64,000 bases of DNA from Epiperipatus broadwayi (lineage: Eukaryota; Onychophora; Udeonychophora; Euonychophora; Peripatidae): positions 27,415,053 to 27,479,052 of the forward strand of contig JAQFVV010012394.1 of NCBI GenBank assembly GCA_028023455.1. The letters are read 5' to 3'. Below are positions 13,301 to 28,300 of this stretch, one piece after another. The first letter of the stretch is position 1. Every line of letters starts with the position of its first letter. A model generated the notes under the pieces. The model did not search any database. It was not told the origin of the DNA and was given only the letters and a program-made list of their open reading frames with translations. The position numbers and the translations under genes are program-made.

Positions 13301-16300
13301 GGTTACGATTAAACGGCAGACAACAAGATGGGTGAGAAAGGTAATGCGGTATGCAAAATATTTGGATAAAGAATTTATATCAGTATACTTGTATAAAAGG
13401 TGGGATGATTGTGTTAGGAGGATTGTTGAGTGTTATAGTGGTAAGGAATGGGATAAAAGAATAGGTACATTAATAAAAAATAGGGAGTTGGAGAGATGGA
13501 GAACTAGTATGGAGAGTAAAAAGAGTTTAAATATATATAAAAGTAAACAGAACATTAGGTGCGAGTTAATTTATGATAATAGAAGGAAAGTAGTTTATTG
13601 TTTAAGGCTCGAACGGGATCTTTAGCAACAAGAAAATATATATGTAAATGGAAAAATATGGGTGATTTAGTCTGTAAATTGTGTAAGGAAAAAATAGAAA
13701 ATATTAGGCATTTGTTAATTGAATGTAAATGCTTGAAAATAGAAAGGGTACCAATAATGAAGTTATGGAAGAATAAATATGAAAAAAGTGATTATATACA
13801 GAAAGTGGATTATTAGTTTTTATGCTGGGTTTGGGAAAAGATAAGGGGGATTTAGATATGAAGGCCATGGAGTTAACAAAGATTATGTTGTGGAAATGGG
13901 GATGGAGCAGATTATGGGAAAACAGAGATGGGGAATGGAAAGGGAAGGTAAATTGGCTAACAGGTTTCTTTGGGCATAGTTGCTGAGAAATTCCGGACTC
14001 CGTTTAAGGAGAAGTCACAGTGCATTACATCACATCAACATTATCATAAGCTAGAAACTAATGGGGATATTGGATAGAGCAGCACTGTACACAAATTTTA
14101 TAACACTATCATCAGGCATTTATTACATACTAAAATTTATATTAAGTGTCATAACATTGGTAAAAGAAAAAGACACACCCTGATAAGAAGAATACCAATA
14201 AGCTGCTAAGATCATAGATCTCTCTAATAGACCATCATAGAAGGCATCAAGTTTATCAAATTACCTATTTTTTAGTTATTCTCAGACTAAAAACATTCAG
14301 ATATCCATTTACTGACCAATATGAGTCGTTAGCTGAGTTGGCTGTCTGAAAGGAAAATTCTCAACTTGATTAAAAGCTGGAAATTTTTTTCAAATTTTAT
14401 TTAGCCAGATTGAATATATATATATATTCTTAAATAAAAATCTATAGTATAATTTTGTCAAAAAATGTGGTTTATCAAAATTTTATTTTTAATACTTACC
14501 CTTAATTGTGAACTGGTTCCATTTGGCCACAGACCACGACCGACTGTGATTCCATTCGACTAAAGATCCTATTGAAGGGGTGCTAGCAGGCAGAGGAAAT
14601 TTATGGGAATATAATTTATCAACGTGAACATGGAGACCTGTCAAGTACATAATTAGATATATATTTCTTTAAGTACACAACATTCCATATTTTAAATACC
14701 TTAATTATCAACTAATGTATTTTTGATTTTTCAGCAATGAAATTAATATTCCACGATAAATAAAACCAGATCGAAGCATTTTTAATGCTGAACATTTCAA
14801 TACAAGGGATTACAGTGATCAAAACATTAGACCTAATTTGTGACTATAATTAGTAAATCAGAGACAAAATGAATTAGTATTAAATTAAAAATATAAAATA
14901 TCTACCTTATATCCCCTGATATTAATGATTATGACTGGTTAATTTCTAGATTATAACAACATTAAGAAAGTAAATATAGCTGATGGACATTCTGATGCTG
15001 TGGCAGATCCTAGAGCTATGGATTGTACCCAGTCTGTTCAAATTGTTAACAAACACTTGAGTCATAAAATCATTGAATTTACTGACCATTCTAAAACTAG
15101 CTACTACAGCATTCTGCAAGATTCTTTCTGGTTCACCATGACAAAAAAAGAACTCTTACATAAATATATTCTTTGTCTTGTGTAATGCAAAAAACATATT
15201 TTGTTTATCTTTAGAAATATTTTTTAAATTTAGCTGACAATATTTTTTTTTACACTTGATACAAGGTGATATACTACTAGTGCATTTTGATGCCTAAACC
15301 CAGAAATAAAATTAAAATATCCTTATAGTCCAACCCACCAAAATAATAATTTGCAAGAGTTGCCACAAAATTCAAAAAGGCAATCTTTGTACCCAGAAAC
15401 TTTTAAATATGATTTATATAGACTGTCAGTTTGTTTATGGAAACCTAGAAACCTTAACCACAATTTAAATTTAACTCGCATGTTACCAGCCACATCCATA
15501 TTAACCTCCAGACAGAATGAGGATATGAACCATATATTTCATTCTTCCTACTCTTATGCAATGCAATCTATTGTAAAAATTCAGAAATCAATCGATGCTT
15601 AATAAATCCTTATCCCATATTCAAAAACTGAACCAATTTCAGATCTATATAATTATGCAAGCAAAGAGGGGTGGATTGAAAAAAAATAAAGTTTTTTCAG
15701 TTTAGGCTGCTAGCTTGACAGAATAAAAAAAAAAAAGGAAAATAGCAGCTAAAGGAAAGGTACAGCTCTGGATTTATTAAGCACTACCATTTGACATTTA
15801 ATGATTATTGAAGCTAACACTAGATGGCATAAGAATAAAAATAGTTTAATAATAAATAGTAATCTGTTAGCCAGGATCAGGAGATGTATTGTTAGCTATG
15901 TAACATTTCATTCTCTGAAGTTCCGGGCTGCCTATTTGCTTAAAGGGCATTGCCCTTAAAAATAAAACACAGCTAATATTTTGAAATTATGGTTCTCAGA
16001 TTAATCTCATACACATATTATGAGTGTTTATGAAGTTGCATTGCTAAAGAGATTATTTATATTTAAATAAAAATACAATATATTTATTTTCATGTTTAAT
16101 TTTCAAATGCTGGGATATAATTATATTATTTTGATTCAAAAGTCATTTTGCCGCATTATTTTGCAAAAAAAATAAAATGGATTGTGCATTTTAAATAAAA
16201 CTTTGTGGAAAAATAATGCAATTGCATGTCGCATAACTGTGTACACTTAATGAATAATATTTTTGCTGAGTAATTTTCATTAGACCACTCTCATGCAAGG

Positions 16301-19300
16301 TAGGGATTGGTTTCACTCTGCTTTTAACATTTTGTGGAGGGGTTTGTGTTAAAGTTGTGAGGGAAGTAAATTTGACACTTATCAATTAAACTGTAGTAAT
16401 TGGCAATGACCAATGATAAAAATGTGTGATTGTGATCTGGGCTAACTGATGAGTGCTAGTTCAAGACAAAATGTGCAACGTGGGGAACATACATCTTTTC
16501 CACATTTTTGGACATGTTTGTAATTATACCTCTCCACAAGGTGTTAATTAAAAATGGACAGAAACCAGTCACTACCTTGCATGAGAGTGATGTAGTGAAA
16601 ATTACACTATAAAAATATTCATTAAGTGGAAAATCTCTAGTCTAATAAATGACTAATAAAAACTATTAATAAACTCTACACAGTATTATATTCCATTTTC
16701 GATAAAAAAATTTAAAATTCATATCATATATAAATAAGGACATATGTACAAAGAAAAATTTAAATTGTATAGATAAATGCATGATAAAATCATGACACAT
16801 TCCAACTCAAGCAATACAATATTGACAAAAGCAGAGATAAACAGAAAAAATATATAGCTGTTTTATGGATAACTGCTCAAGTAATCTACAATTCTTTTTA
16901 TGGAATGTCAATCTCAAAAAATATGCTATGATATTGTAAAAGTAAAAAAGATTGTAGACTGCCAAGTATTGTTCATGATTTTCCTGGATAAGAATTTGAG
17001 GGAGTGTAAACATATATTAGACCATTTTTGTTATTTCTTTTGAGTATATTATATTTATATAAGGTGCAATGTGTAAGACAGATGGTTCCGAGTATGCTAA
17101 CAATCATGGATGCATTATAAGGATGAAAGTGTTTTACATGCTTTCAAAGCAATTGCTAGAGGTTAACAGTGCACTTGTGAAACACAAACAGGCATAGAAA
17201 TCAAAAGCATGGGTAGATTTGTAAAATGTTGGGCATTTCTTTTTGACAAATCATAAGTCATAATACTGGAGTAGTACCCATGCCCACAAAAATGTTCTAA
17301 CCACAATGAATAAAGATTGATTACTGTGACAATGCGGGAAATGTAATATTAATTCGTTTAATATTACACCCCACTCCTAGCTTTTTAAATAGTTATAAAC
17401 AAAAACATTTTCTTATTTTTAACATACCTTATTAATAAGTCATCTCATTATTTGTTATATTGTAAAAAATTGAATTAAATTACTCATATGACAAGATTGC
17501 CATATTTACAATCATTATCACCATTTTCAATCATTTAGTGATCCATTGCAGAATGAAGACCTATCCAAGTTTAATTCAGTTTCTTCAATCTCTAGCTTCT
17601 TTCCTCCACATCACACCAACAAATTTCCTTATTTCATAAATCCCTCTCACATATGGTACGTGTCTTAACAATCTTTTGGAATCCAGTTTAAGATTTCAAC
17701 TGTCCATCTATTATCTTGGTTGTCATCGATGAGCCACCATATCCCACTGGATGGCGTCATTTTTGTGCTAAAACACATAAAAATGCCGTTTCTGCGGCCG
17801 ACACATTCGAACCCGCGTTGTCTATAATACAACTTTTTTGTTGTGCTACAGATTGCAGGCCGCTATGTCGCGTCGCAGTACAGCATGTATGTCGCATCGC
17901 AGCAAATACATTTTCCGAATTCGGACAGTTTATAAAATGGTTACGGCTTGGGGAGAGGGTGTGTTTTTTTGAATTGGATGGAAATGTTGTTTTCATTGGA
18001 TTTTTTTTTATTTTAAAGTATTGAAATGTTCAGATTTTGTAAAGTAATAATTAACAGACTTTTTATACCATAGTATATTGAAGTTTTAAGTAGTAAATGT
18101 TGATGAGACATATGTATAAAGTGAGTTGGAAATAGGTAACGCGTCAAGTAACGTACTGTTCGTAACATTCCACGAGACATTTTAAGATTGTATCGTGTGT
18201 ATATTTTTGAAATAAAAAAGAGTGTTAACACAAAAATATCCAGTAAGAAAAGTACAATTGTACACTGTTTTTTTAAATGTCATAAAAAGCATATATTATA
18301 AACATTTTATATATATATTTGTCGTTGTTTAAAAAAGTTTTAGTTTCTTTCTTTTCTCCGACTACTGTTATACTTTGCTGAATATAGTTTACGTTTATTG
18401 TTATCATTTATTTTATAGATGTTATTAAAAAAAATATTTACAAAAATACGATTTTGATATTTTTTATTTTAGCATTACAAACAACAGAACACTAACCCTA
18501 AACCTAACTGTAACAACTTTTACTTTTAGTTGTCATTCTATTTGAAATAAAAAATAGCGGTAATATATGTTTGTCTTTAAAAAAAAATAAAATTTAAAAC
18601 AAAGACTAAAAAAGTAAAAAATAGCGATAACACAATAATATCTGTTTCTCTGTAGAAATAAAATGTAAAAGGAAGAGTAAGAAATTTTACTTTTTATTCC
18701 GATTATGAGTTTTTAAACAACAACAAAAAAAAAAGCCATAACCCAAGTAAAAAAATCTCCGATAGAAAATTGATTTTTTCTAATAAAAAGCAAACTAAAA
18801 AAGACGAATCAAATTGTAATTTGTTTATTTTATTTTACATTTATTATTATCATTTAATTTGTATACATTAATAAAAATAATACTTAAAATTAAATTATAT
18901 TTAAAAAAGACGATTTTCTTTTGTTTTTATTTTCGCATTACAAAAAACACTTCAAAATGATTATAATTAACAGCCCGGGAATGATCCTATTGTATAGTTT
19001 AAGCGTGAAAACTGCACCATCGAGTGGGATATGGTAGCTATTCGACGACAACCATTATCTTTTTTATATGTCCAGCCCAATTCCACTTCACTGTTTTAAT
19101 TCTTTCAATATCAGTGATATCTGTTTGTTCCTTTATTCATGTACTTCGTTTTTAATCCAGTTTGATTACTCCCAACATGCATTTCTCCATACATTTCTGA
19201 ATGGTCTGAAAGCTCAGTATTACTCTTCTCATAGTGTCAAAGACAGTAAGAACTGGTAAAACACATTTATTAAATAACTTCCTCTTCAAACATATAGGCA

Positions 19301-22300
19301 TATTTCCTTTTAATATCAAGTTATTTCTATCAAAAGCACTCTGACCAAGTTTAATTGAAAGATTAATTTTGTTTGCATACATATTAATAATCTGACCAAA
19401 GTATTTGTGGCTGTTAATTTCTTCTAGTTCAACATTACCCATCTTAATTTTCTTCTTTTGAGAAAATTCATCAAACAATACTTTAATCTTGTAGCATACC
19501 TTTAGTCCTATTTCCTTAATTTCATCTGATAACTCTTGCAACATTTCCTTCAGTTCTGAAGAATTATTTGCAAAAAAAAAAAAAAATCACACCATCTGCA
19601 AAACCAAAATGATTAATCACCATTTATTTTTCATTTCTTAACTTTCCAATTTTAATCCACAAAATACTTCTTGTAAAACTGCAGTGAAAGTTTTGGAGAT
19701 ACAGAGTCAACCTATCTTACACCCTTTTTAATGTTAATCTTCTTAGTATGACTATATAATTTAATTGTTGCTTTTGCATTTTGATAAATATTCTTTAGAA
19801 TATGACAATATCCAGAGTCTACACCTTGATAATCCCATGCTTTAATCACTGAAGGCATGCTTATAGAATCAAATACCTTTTCATAAATTAGAAATCTGAA
19901 GTGTAGGATAATTCAGACTCAATAGCCTTTTCTATAACTTCTCTTAATACTTGGATCTGATCCATTGTGCTAAAAACCAGTTACAATAACATATAATAAA
20001 TTTAAAAAATAACAAAATATAAAATGAAATAACATTTATTATTATCAACATCTCACTTCAGACATTTGGGTATTCAATTGGTAACAATTTTATTCCATTG
20101 AGCCACTGAGTACGTGATTTAATAAAACAAAATATCTCAAATACTTATCTACTTCAATGCACATATCTTTAGACATTTTTACTTTCTATTGTTTATATTT
20201 GACTCTGCAAAGGAAATGCAAAATGTTGATAGTAATCTTTTTTTTTTTGATATGCTAAAAACAAATGCATCTCAAAAATGATATAATCCTAAAAAATCCA
20301 TTGATAACACTATTATATGATGACAATGACATTTCGAAATATATGATAGAGTATTGTGATTCTAATCATCTTGTAAATAAATAATTGCTGTCTTATGACC
20401 AGAAGTAAATAAATGGACAAAGGCAGAATTGAGATGGTAAGATTATAGTTTAATATGGATAATTTTAACTATATACATAGCCTATTATAAGGCGAAATAA
20501 AATAATAAAAGGTCGTGGTGACCTGCATATAAATACCCTAGTCCTGCTTTTGGACTTACAGAGGCAAGAGTCTCTGACTATAATTAAAACTCAGAACATA
20601 CTCAGAACAATTAGATCAGGTTATGGGGGTTTATATACCCCTCAAGACTTCTGGAGTCTTTTACATTCCTAACCATATATGGTGTTTTCACTTCCATTTT
20701 CACATACACACAGTATTTTTACGTTTCTCACCAATATATGGTATTTTACATAGTTTTCTGACCCTATAAGGTCAGCTGGGCTTTCTATTATTATACAACT
20801 TTCTATGATTAATAACATTGCAATTTTACACAATCGTTCTTCTTAATTACTATACAGTTATTTTACATATTTATTATACATTACAGTTATTACTTTTATT
20901 CTACGTTTATACAATTATTATTATTGTTTTACATATTCGTTATATTTATACAATTATTATTATTTACATATTCATTATACATTATGTGTTTATACCTTGA
21001 CCTTGAATACTGCAATAATTTGCAAGGGTTTAGGTCCTGATGAGATGTCCAGAGAACATTTAAAATAAGGTACTGATATGTTAGTTACAAAACAATTGGA
21101 ATTTTAGATAAGAACTCGTGAAGTTGTATTACAGAATGCTTCTGTTGTTCCGATTTGTAAAAATAAGGATAGACAAGATTGCAGTAATTATCGTGAAATA
21201 TCATTGTTAACCATCAGAGCAAAGTTATTTTCAAAGATTTTATTGAATAGGTTACTTTGAGTCATAAATGAAAGGTTACTAGAGACGTAATGTGGTTTCA
21301 GACAAAGTCATTATTTGTTACCATGCAAATGCAAGGAAAGTGTCGGAAACAAAAAAACGAACTTATAAAGTATTTTTATTGATTTGATCAAAGCATTTGA
21401 TTCAATTAATCAAACACATCTATGGCAATGTTTGAAGTTAATTGGCAATCCATCAAAGTTTAATTCCAATACATAACTTCTACTTGATGAAATGATAAGG
21501 AGAGTTATTACTGCAGATGGAAAATCTAGAACATATGAAATGGAAATCCACTATTATTAAGTGCTGAAAAATTTGTAATCGGCAGAAGAAAATTAATCTC
21601 CGATCATGTGATGTTTTCACAACTATTATAAATCTCAATGCACTGAACCATCAGTAAGAGTTTTAAAAGCTTAAATGAATCACCTAAGCTTAGAATGTAT
21701 TCATATATACACTCATCCTTACTGACCATGCTTATATTAGGGCTTGAATCTATTATGTACCTGATATTATAATCGACAATTAAATTATACAAATTTAGTT
21801 AACCTATCACAGGAGAAAGACGAAGTCTCATTTTTAACTACCTGCGATTATACATATATTAATTATGAATAAATGCAAATCTATTATTATTAAGCACTAA
21901 AAAATCTGAAATTGCACAGAAGGAAATTAACCTCCGATCACGCACTATTTCGTACCAATTATAAATCTCCATGCACTCACAGATTTTTCGGTGCTTATTA
22001 ATAGTAGATTTACATTTATTCATAATTAATATAAAATTGCAAGTGCTCTCTTTCTCCTCTGATAGATTAACTAAATTTGTACAATTCAACTGTCGATTAC
22101 ATCAAACACGAAATAGATTCAAGCCCTGATATAAGCATGGTCAGTAAAGGTTGGTGTATATATGAATACGCTCTAAACTTAAGTGATTCATTTAAGCTTT
22201 TACAACTCCTTCTGTACAACATGTTTACCACTCCAACATGATCTTTGAAACATATGCAACTTCATGAATAAGGAATCAAGATGCGATACAGCTTTGATAG

Positions 22301-25300
22301 CAGAATTTTTTACAATAAAAACAAAGAATTTCATTTTCTTGGCTTCTGGATTTATAATATGCTACTGGGTGTGCTTTTTTTTTAGAGCTTCAGGAAATGT
22401 TGCAGGAGTTATCAGATGAAAGTAGGACTAAAGGTAAATGTTAAAAAGACTAAAGTAGTGTTCGATGAATTTTCTCAAAAGATGAAAATAAAGATTGAAT
22501 ATGATGAATTAGAAGAAGTTAACAACTACAAATACCTTGATCAGATTATTATTACAGATGGAAACATAATGGATGAAATTAATCATAGAATTAAACATGA
22601 TTGGAGTGCTTTTGATAGAAACAAGTTAATACTAAAAGGAAATATGCCTATGTGTTTGAAAAGGAAGGTTTTTAATAAATGTGTTTTATCAGTTATTACT
22701 AATGGATCCGAGACTTGACACTTAATAGAAAAGCAATAAAGAGACTACAGACCACTGAAAAAATTATGGAAAGATGCATGTTAGGAGTAACAAGAAGAGA
22801 TCAAAAATGCAATAAATGGGTAAGAAAACAAACAGGTGTTAGTAACATTATTGAAAGAATTATAAGACTGAAGTGGAGTTGAGCTGAACATATTGTTAGA
22901 AGAGATGATAATAAATCAACAATTGAAATCTTAAACTGGATTTCAAGAGTTTTTAAAAGACTTAGAAAGAGACCACATGTGAGATGGATGGATGAAATAA
23001 AAAAGTATGCAGGAGTGATGTGGAGAAGAAAGGCCGGAGATCGGAGAAGATGGATTGAATTTGGAGAGACCTTCATCCTGCAGTAGATTGATAATGATTG
23101 ACAATGATGATAATGAATAATTGTGTTATCCTTGCCAGTTCAAAAGGTGATCTACAGAATGTACTTAATGTTTTGAATGTAACATATAAATATTATCAAT
23201 TAATAAATCAGAAAACTTATTTTTTTTATCAGTCAGTCATCAATGAAAAATCTTCAGAAACTTTTAAATCAGTTGGCTATCTACTTTAGAATGTGAGTTA
23301 ATCTAAATATTTGGGGTTGTTTTTTTTAAGTAGAAAAATAAACATTCATGTTGAAGCACAACAGACTCCACTGTGCTGCTGCTGTATTTAACAATAAAAT
23401 ATTTTATCATAGGGAAAGAACTACTGCAAATAAGTTAGCTATATATAAAACTATTATTTTACCTAATTTATTGTATGGATGTGTGATGTGGATACAATAT
23501 CAATGAAAGAAAAAGGTGTTAGAAATATTTCACTTCGGAATGCTACACAAAATTTTAAAAATACAATGACAAGATTATAAACCAATCAATATGTTCATCA
23601 GTTAACTGGATGTTATACTACCGAGTCCACTATTGTAAAATCAAACTTTCACTGCTGATTAATGTAAAATCAACGAAAGATGCGAAACATTTTTAAAAAA
23701 AGTATTTTATAATAAACTTGAAAATAATTTTTGTGGTAGAGGCAATCCCTGTTTATGTTACAAAATTTATTTGTCAGGACATTCTAAAGAAAGACTGTTT
23801 TCACTAGGAAGATACACTGAGAATAAAATACAACGGAGAAATACAGTTAGACGAGATTTCTTTGGAAAGATAAGACTGCAGAGCTGCAAAAAAAAATTAA
23901 AAATAGCATTGCAAAATATAAAGAAAAAGGACTCCCATATTTTACATGTAGATGTACTTGTGGTTCATAGGTTGATAAGTATAGTCATCGCAATACTCAT
24001 ATTTGATGTATCATTATTATTATTTCCTTCATACTTGTTTGTGAATGGTTATTGCTTGCCATCATTATGAAATCTAATTTTTTTTTTTTTTAACCAACTA
24101 ATTTTATTTTAGAAATGTAAAAATTAAATGTGTTTTGTGAATTAGCTATTTCATTTTTTTTATTACATATAAGCCAGTTCCTATTTCTTACATCCTATTT
24201 AAAAAATTTGGTGTATGATCCAAATAGCATTTTCAATCATTAATCATTTACTGCAGGATGAAGGTCTCCCTGAGTTTAATACAATTTCTTCAATCCACAG
24301 CTTTTCCAAATCACTCCAAATATAAACATATATTCAAATACATACATATGTATGCATATGTAGTTAAAGGGAAAATACACTTCACCCGCAGGCTTTGAAT
24401 AAATAACACTCTTTCTGCTTAGCCAGGAACAACATAGATGGACCTACTGATGTCTTAAGCGTTTGATGATTATAAATGTATCCTTGTCAATAATGATGGA
24501 AATTCAGAACGAACTTAATGATAATATAGCATTAATAATTATTAAACTATTAATCAAGTATACAGAGATGGAGACAGAATTTCACTTTGAATAACCCTTG
24601 TTTTATTAAAGAGAAGTTAATAATTATAACCATGAAATAGTAGAGATAATGTACATGTAATTAAGGTAAGCAAACCAAAAGCTTAAAGAATAGGTGGGTC
24701 CATTTTATTCTTGACTTTTGTTAAGCATATTACCTTGGAGTATAGTGATCCTTTTACAATTGTAATGGCTATTAAATAATTCAAGAATTAAATATTTTTT
24801 AAATAAACATCTTAAATTGTGGCTCTAAAATTCAAATACTAAAATAAACTATGTTTAAAAAAATAGTACACTATGATTGACAACAATCAATTATTATTGC
24901 TCGGTAAAAATAAATAAATAATCAAACGGCAGCAGTTCATATGAAGTCCGAGCAGTAGAAGTGCCAGAAATGGAAGCAATCCAAGGACCTTATGCTCCCA
25001 AGTCTGACCTCTATTACTGTACTAAACCATACAGCATATCACTTAGTCATATTATTTTATTGCTCTAATATTCAATCTGTCTTCAGATTAAAAACTTTAT
25101 AAAGATAGATATAATCAAAAAGATTCATAAAATAATGAGATATTTAAAATTTTAATTATTTAATGTTTAAAATGAAACACAGAAAACCAATATTACCAGC
25201 AACATGTAGATTTCCCAGAGCTGCCAAGACACCGGTCAATTTTTTTGCCGACATAAAATAACTGTGCTCCAGTAATGGTAGCTGTTCAGTTATCATGCCA

Positions 25301-28300
25301 CTAGAATTCCGATTCAATCCAATATTCAATAAAATGGATGATTTGGGTAAGTTTGATAAGGCGTTCTGTAGGCACGTTGGACTGGAAATCATTTTTAAAA
25401 AATATTCTGCAGAGCATAAACTTTTGTCCAAATAATTAGTAGTGAATGTTGGAATCCATTTATCAGATCTGAAAAAAAGTTATTTATTTTAAAAATTTGA
25501 GCTTATTAACACAAATTAATACATAACTGGACAGAAAAGTTAAATTGGTTCATAATATCGTAAAATCAAAGATACAATTTTAAAGTTTAAGTAATATTTT
25601 TTCTTTACGATTATTGCTGCAATGATAATTAATAACATTAAAGGCAATCATTAAAAAAAGTATCTTGGCATCCATCAGCATATCCATGACTTAAGATGAG
25701 ATTCAAATCTAAGTTATTGGACATTTCCAAGTACAGACAGAATATCACATGTAAAATATGACTGATTCTCCAAGCTGCCTGCAATGCCATTTCTGAATCG
25801 GTAATCGTGGAGGGACCATACTGCCGCCGTCAGATGGCGCTATGACATCATCAACAACTGGCCCGAAGCCTGCAAGTAATAAATTTATATACGAAAGTGG
25901 CTAAAAATTGACAAATAAAAATGCCTCCACGACTACCTCTGAATCAAATGGTGCTACGTAAGGACATATTTTAGCAAATCATCGGTACTCTCATGTCTGG
26001 TCATAATTTATGATGTGAGATGTGATAGGTGTTTCATCCTTTAACCATGATGGAACAACATGCTAACATTAAATTTTGCTTCAAATTGGGCAAAATTGCT
26101 ACTGAAAGGTCTGAAATGATTCAAACTGTGTGTGGGAGCGAAGTCAATAATCATAAGAATATTTTCCAGAAATTTAAAGAATTTCGTGCGAGGATGGGTT
26201 CATGAAAGTAAGAAACACAATGACACCTTTCACATTTGCAACTTATGATCAGATACTTTAGCAACATAAATTTTTGTAGTAAATAGCTAAACTGTTGTTA
26301 GTAATAAACATTGATTCAGAGATGGCACTGCAGGCAGCTAACAGGAGCAATAAATTTCAAAGCACTAGCTAAATTAGTACAGTGTTGACTAATATCAAAG
26401 TATTGAATGTGGCAAAAGAAAAATGAATCTGCCTTAGTTTACTTGTCCAACATCTCTCATAGAAATAAGTTAAGAAATGATGTTTTATTACGGTGAACAT
26501 AATATCGTAAAGAAATATCTTCATGTATTTTTATTAGTTATGTATAATTTAATATTTGGAAGTTTACTTACAAGATTTAACTCAACTGTGCAAATTTAAA
26601 TAAGATTGGCCTCTGCCTAGTTTTCATCTTAATAAAAATATCATCATCTAGTCTAAATCTTATGCTGAAATCATGGGCAAATAGACAAAAGTGGACCACT
26701 TGCAAAGTGGATTACTTTGATACAAGAAGACACTGTGTTAATTCAGACAGTACTTCGAATATTACTGATAAATGACTAGAAATGATTTCTGTGTTGTGAA
26801 TTTAAATTATAAACTTATTTGAATGAGGCTGATTTTCTACATGATTAATTCTTTTAAATAGAATTTAAAGTTAAGTTTTAACAAAACATATTAAGTAAAA
26901 TACTTGACATGAATCGTGATTCTTACCTTAATGTTCCAGAAATTAAAGCTTTTAAATTGTCTTTAAGTTCCTTGTTTAATAAATTATGTAAATGAGCTGT
27001 ATAAATAGGACCTAAGCTCTTCAATTCAGTGTAAGGAACTCCTAGTATAATAAAATGGTGTTAATATTAAAAAAAAAAACAAGATAACATAATATTCTTA
27101 TCATTAAAATGTAAAATCGAGCGGCATTATTAAATCAAGATGTTAAGTTATTAATAAATTATGGATATATTTTAATGCAGAAGTTAAAGATTCCTAGAAT
27201 GATTTCTAATTGTAGAAACTTAAAAAAAAAATCAGTTTGATCGGCTGAATCAAACTGCTAGATCAGTCTGTCATTTAGAAGCTCAAATATCATTCGATCA
27301 CCTGAACAACTAACTGATCATGTGATTACTATTTTAAGAATATATTAAATTATAATTTGTGTATGTACCATTTCTAAGTAATACTCACCTTACTACTAAT
27401 TCTGCAAAAAAAATTAATGCAAAAAAGTTTATTCATTAAATATTATATATGCCGTTACTTAAAATTCTCCTGCATAAGTGCAGTGATAGTGACGGACTCA
27501 AATGAATCACTGTTTATCTGTCTTATGTAAGTAACATGGCTACATTAACCGATTTGCTTTGACAGCCATTATTTGGAGAATGAAAATTATGCCTTTCAGC
27601 TCTGTGACAGTAGTTCTCTAACCCTATCTTTAAAAAGCTTGACTTTTTATTGCCAGATTCCAATCATTAATGGAAACATTCGGATTCAATGAGCATTATC
27701 ACCTATCGGCCCATTCTTGCCATTGGATATGCATTATTTATTTGTATCACATTGGTTCAAGGTGATGAATGCTCAATCCAATTTAGATAAGATAGGAACT
27801 GGACTAGTCCATTATTTGAAGGCAAGATGAGATGTGACCATAGATGATATTCAAAATGTTTAGGAACACTAAAACAAAGAAGGTCGGAGGTAAATAAAAA
27901 ATATTTACTATATTAATATTATTTTCAATTTTTTTTTCATGTGTCATAACATTGGATGGAAAGCAAACCCATTAACCTGGGACAACTGCTTGTAAGGCAG
28001 CTATGATGACCAATCGATCACCAATGCCTGACTATTTTCAGTTTTATCGAGAAATTGTAGAAAATGTATTATAAATAATCACTCAAAAAAAAAAATCCTA
28101 TGTTCTTATCAATAATACGCACAGGGACAATAATCATACTTAATCTAATAACTTCAATATTATACTTTGATTTACACTTGGTATATTGGGAATCTTTTGT
28201 TTCATTCGGTTATGATTAGTCAAATAATGTCCTAACTAATACTGCTATTGACACATCCCAGATGGCAGCATAGTTGAAATTGATAGGTCTAAACTAACTA

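Larger units (their letters stand above)
9945..14499. other. Intron 7: repeat-filled
   Basis: Contains RTE LINE remnants (10455-11645), family-B copies inside them, a family-C copy (about 11960-12330) and a second LINE type (13248-14047). The remaining AT-rich sequence shows no further exon that I can support. Confidence 0.6.
14638..25196. other. Intron 6: repeat-filled
   Basis: Contains family-B repeats, a LINE split by a DNA transposon, a possible promoter-like block near 20500, an RT-domain LINE with a foldback, a CR1/L2-like fragment and an RTE 3' end at about 24225-24325 (minus). 14640-16200 and 24330-25190 are otherwise featureless AT-rich DNA. Confidence 0.6.

Noticed and set aside
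17716-18024. 102-codon plus-strand open frame
   Set aside because: It starts at the TIR of the DNA transposon and overlaps an opposite open frame. The composition is explained by the TIR and tRNA-like sequence.
18481-18520. Telomere-like ACTAACCCTAAACCTAAC
   Set aside because: Only two or three imperfect units inside a transposon; not a telomeric array.
20818-21000. 60-codon Tyr/Ile/Leu-rich frame
   Set aside because: Produced by an AT-rich tandem repeat; low complexity.
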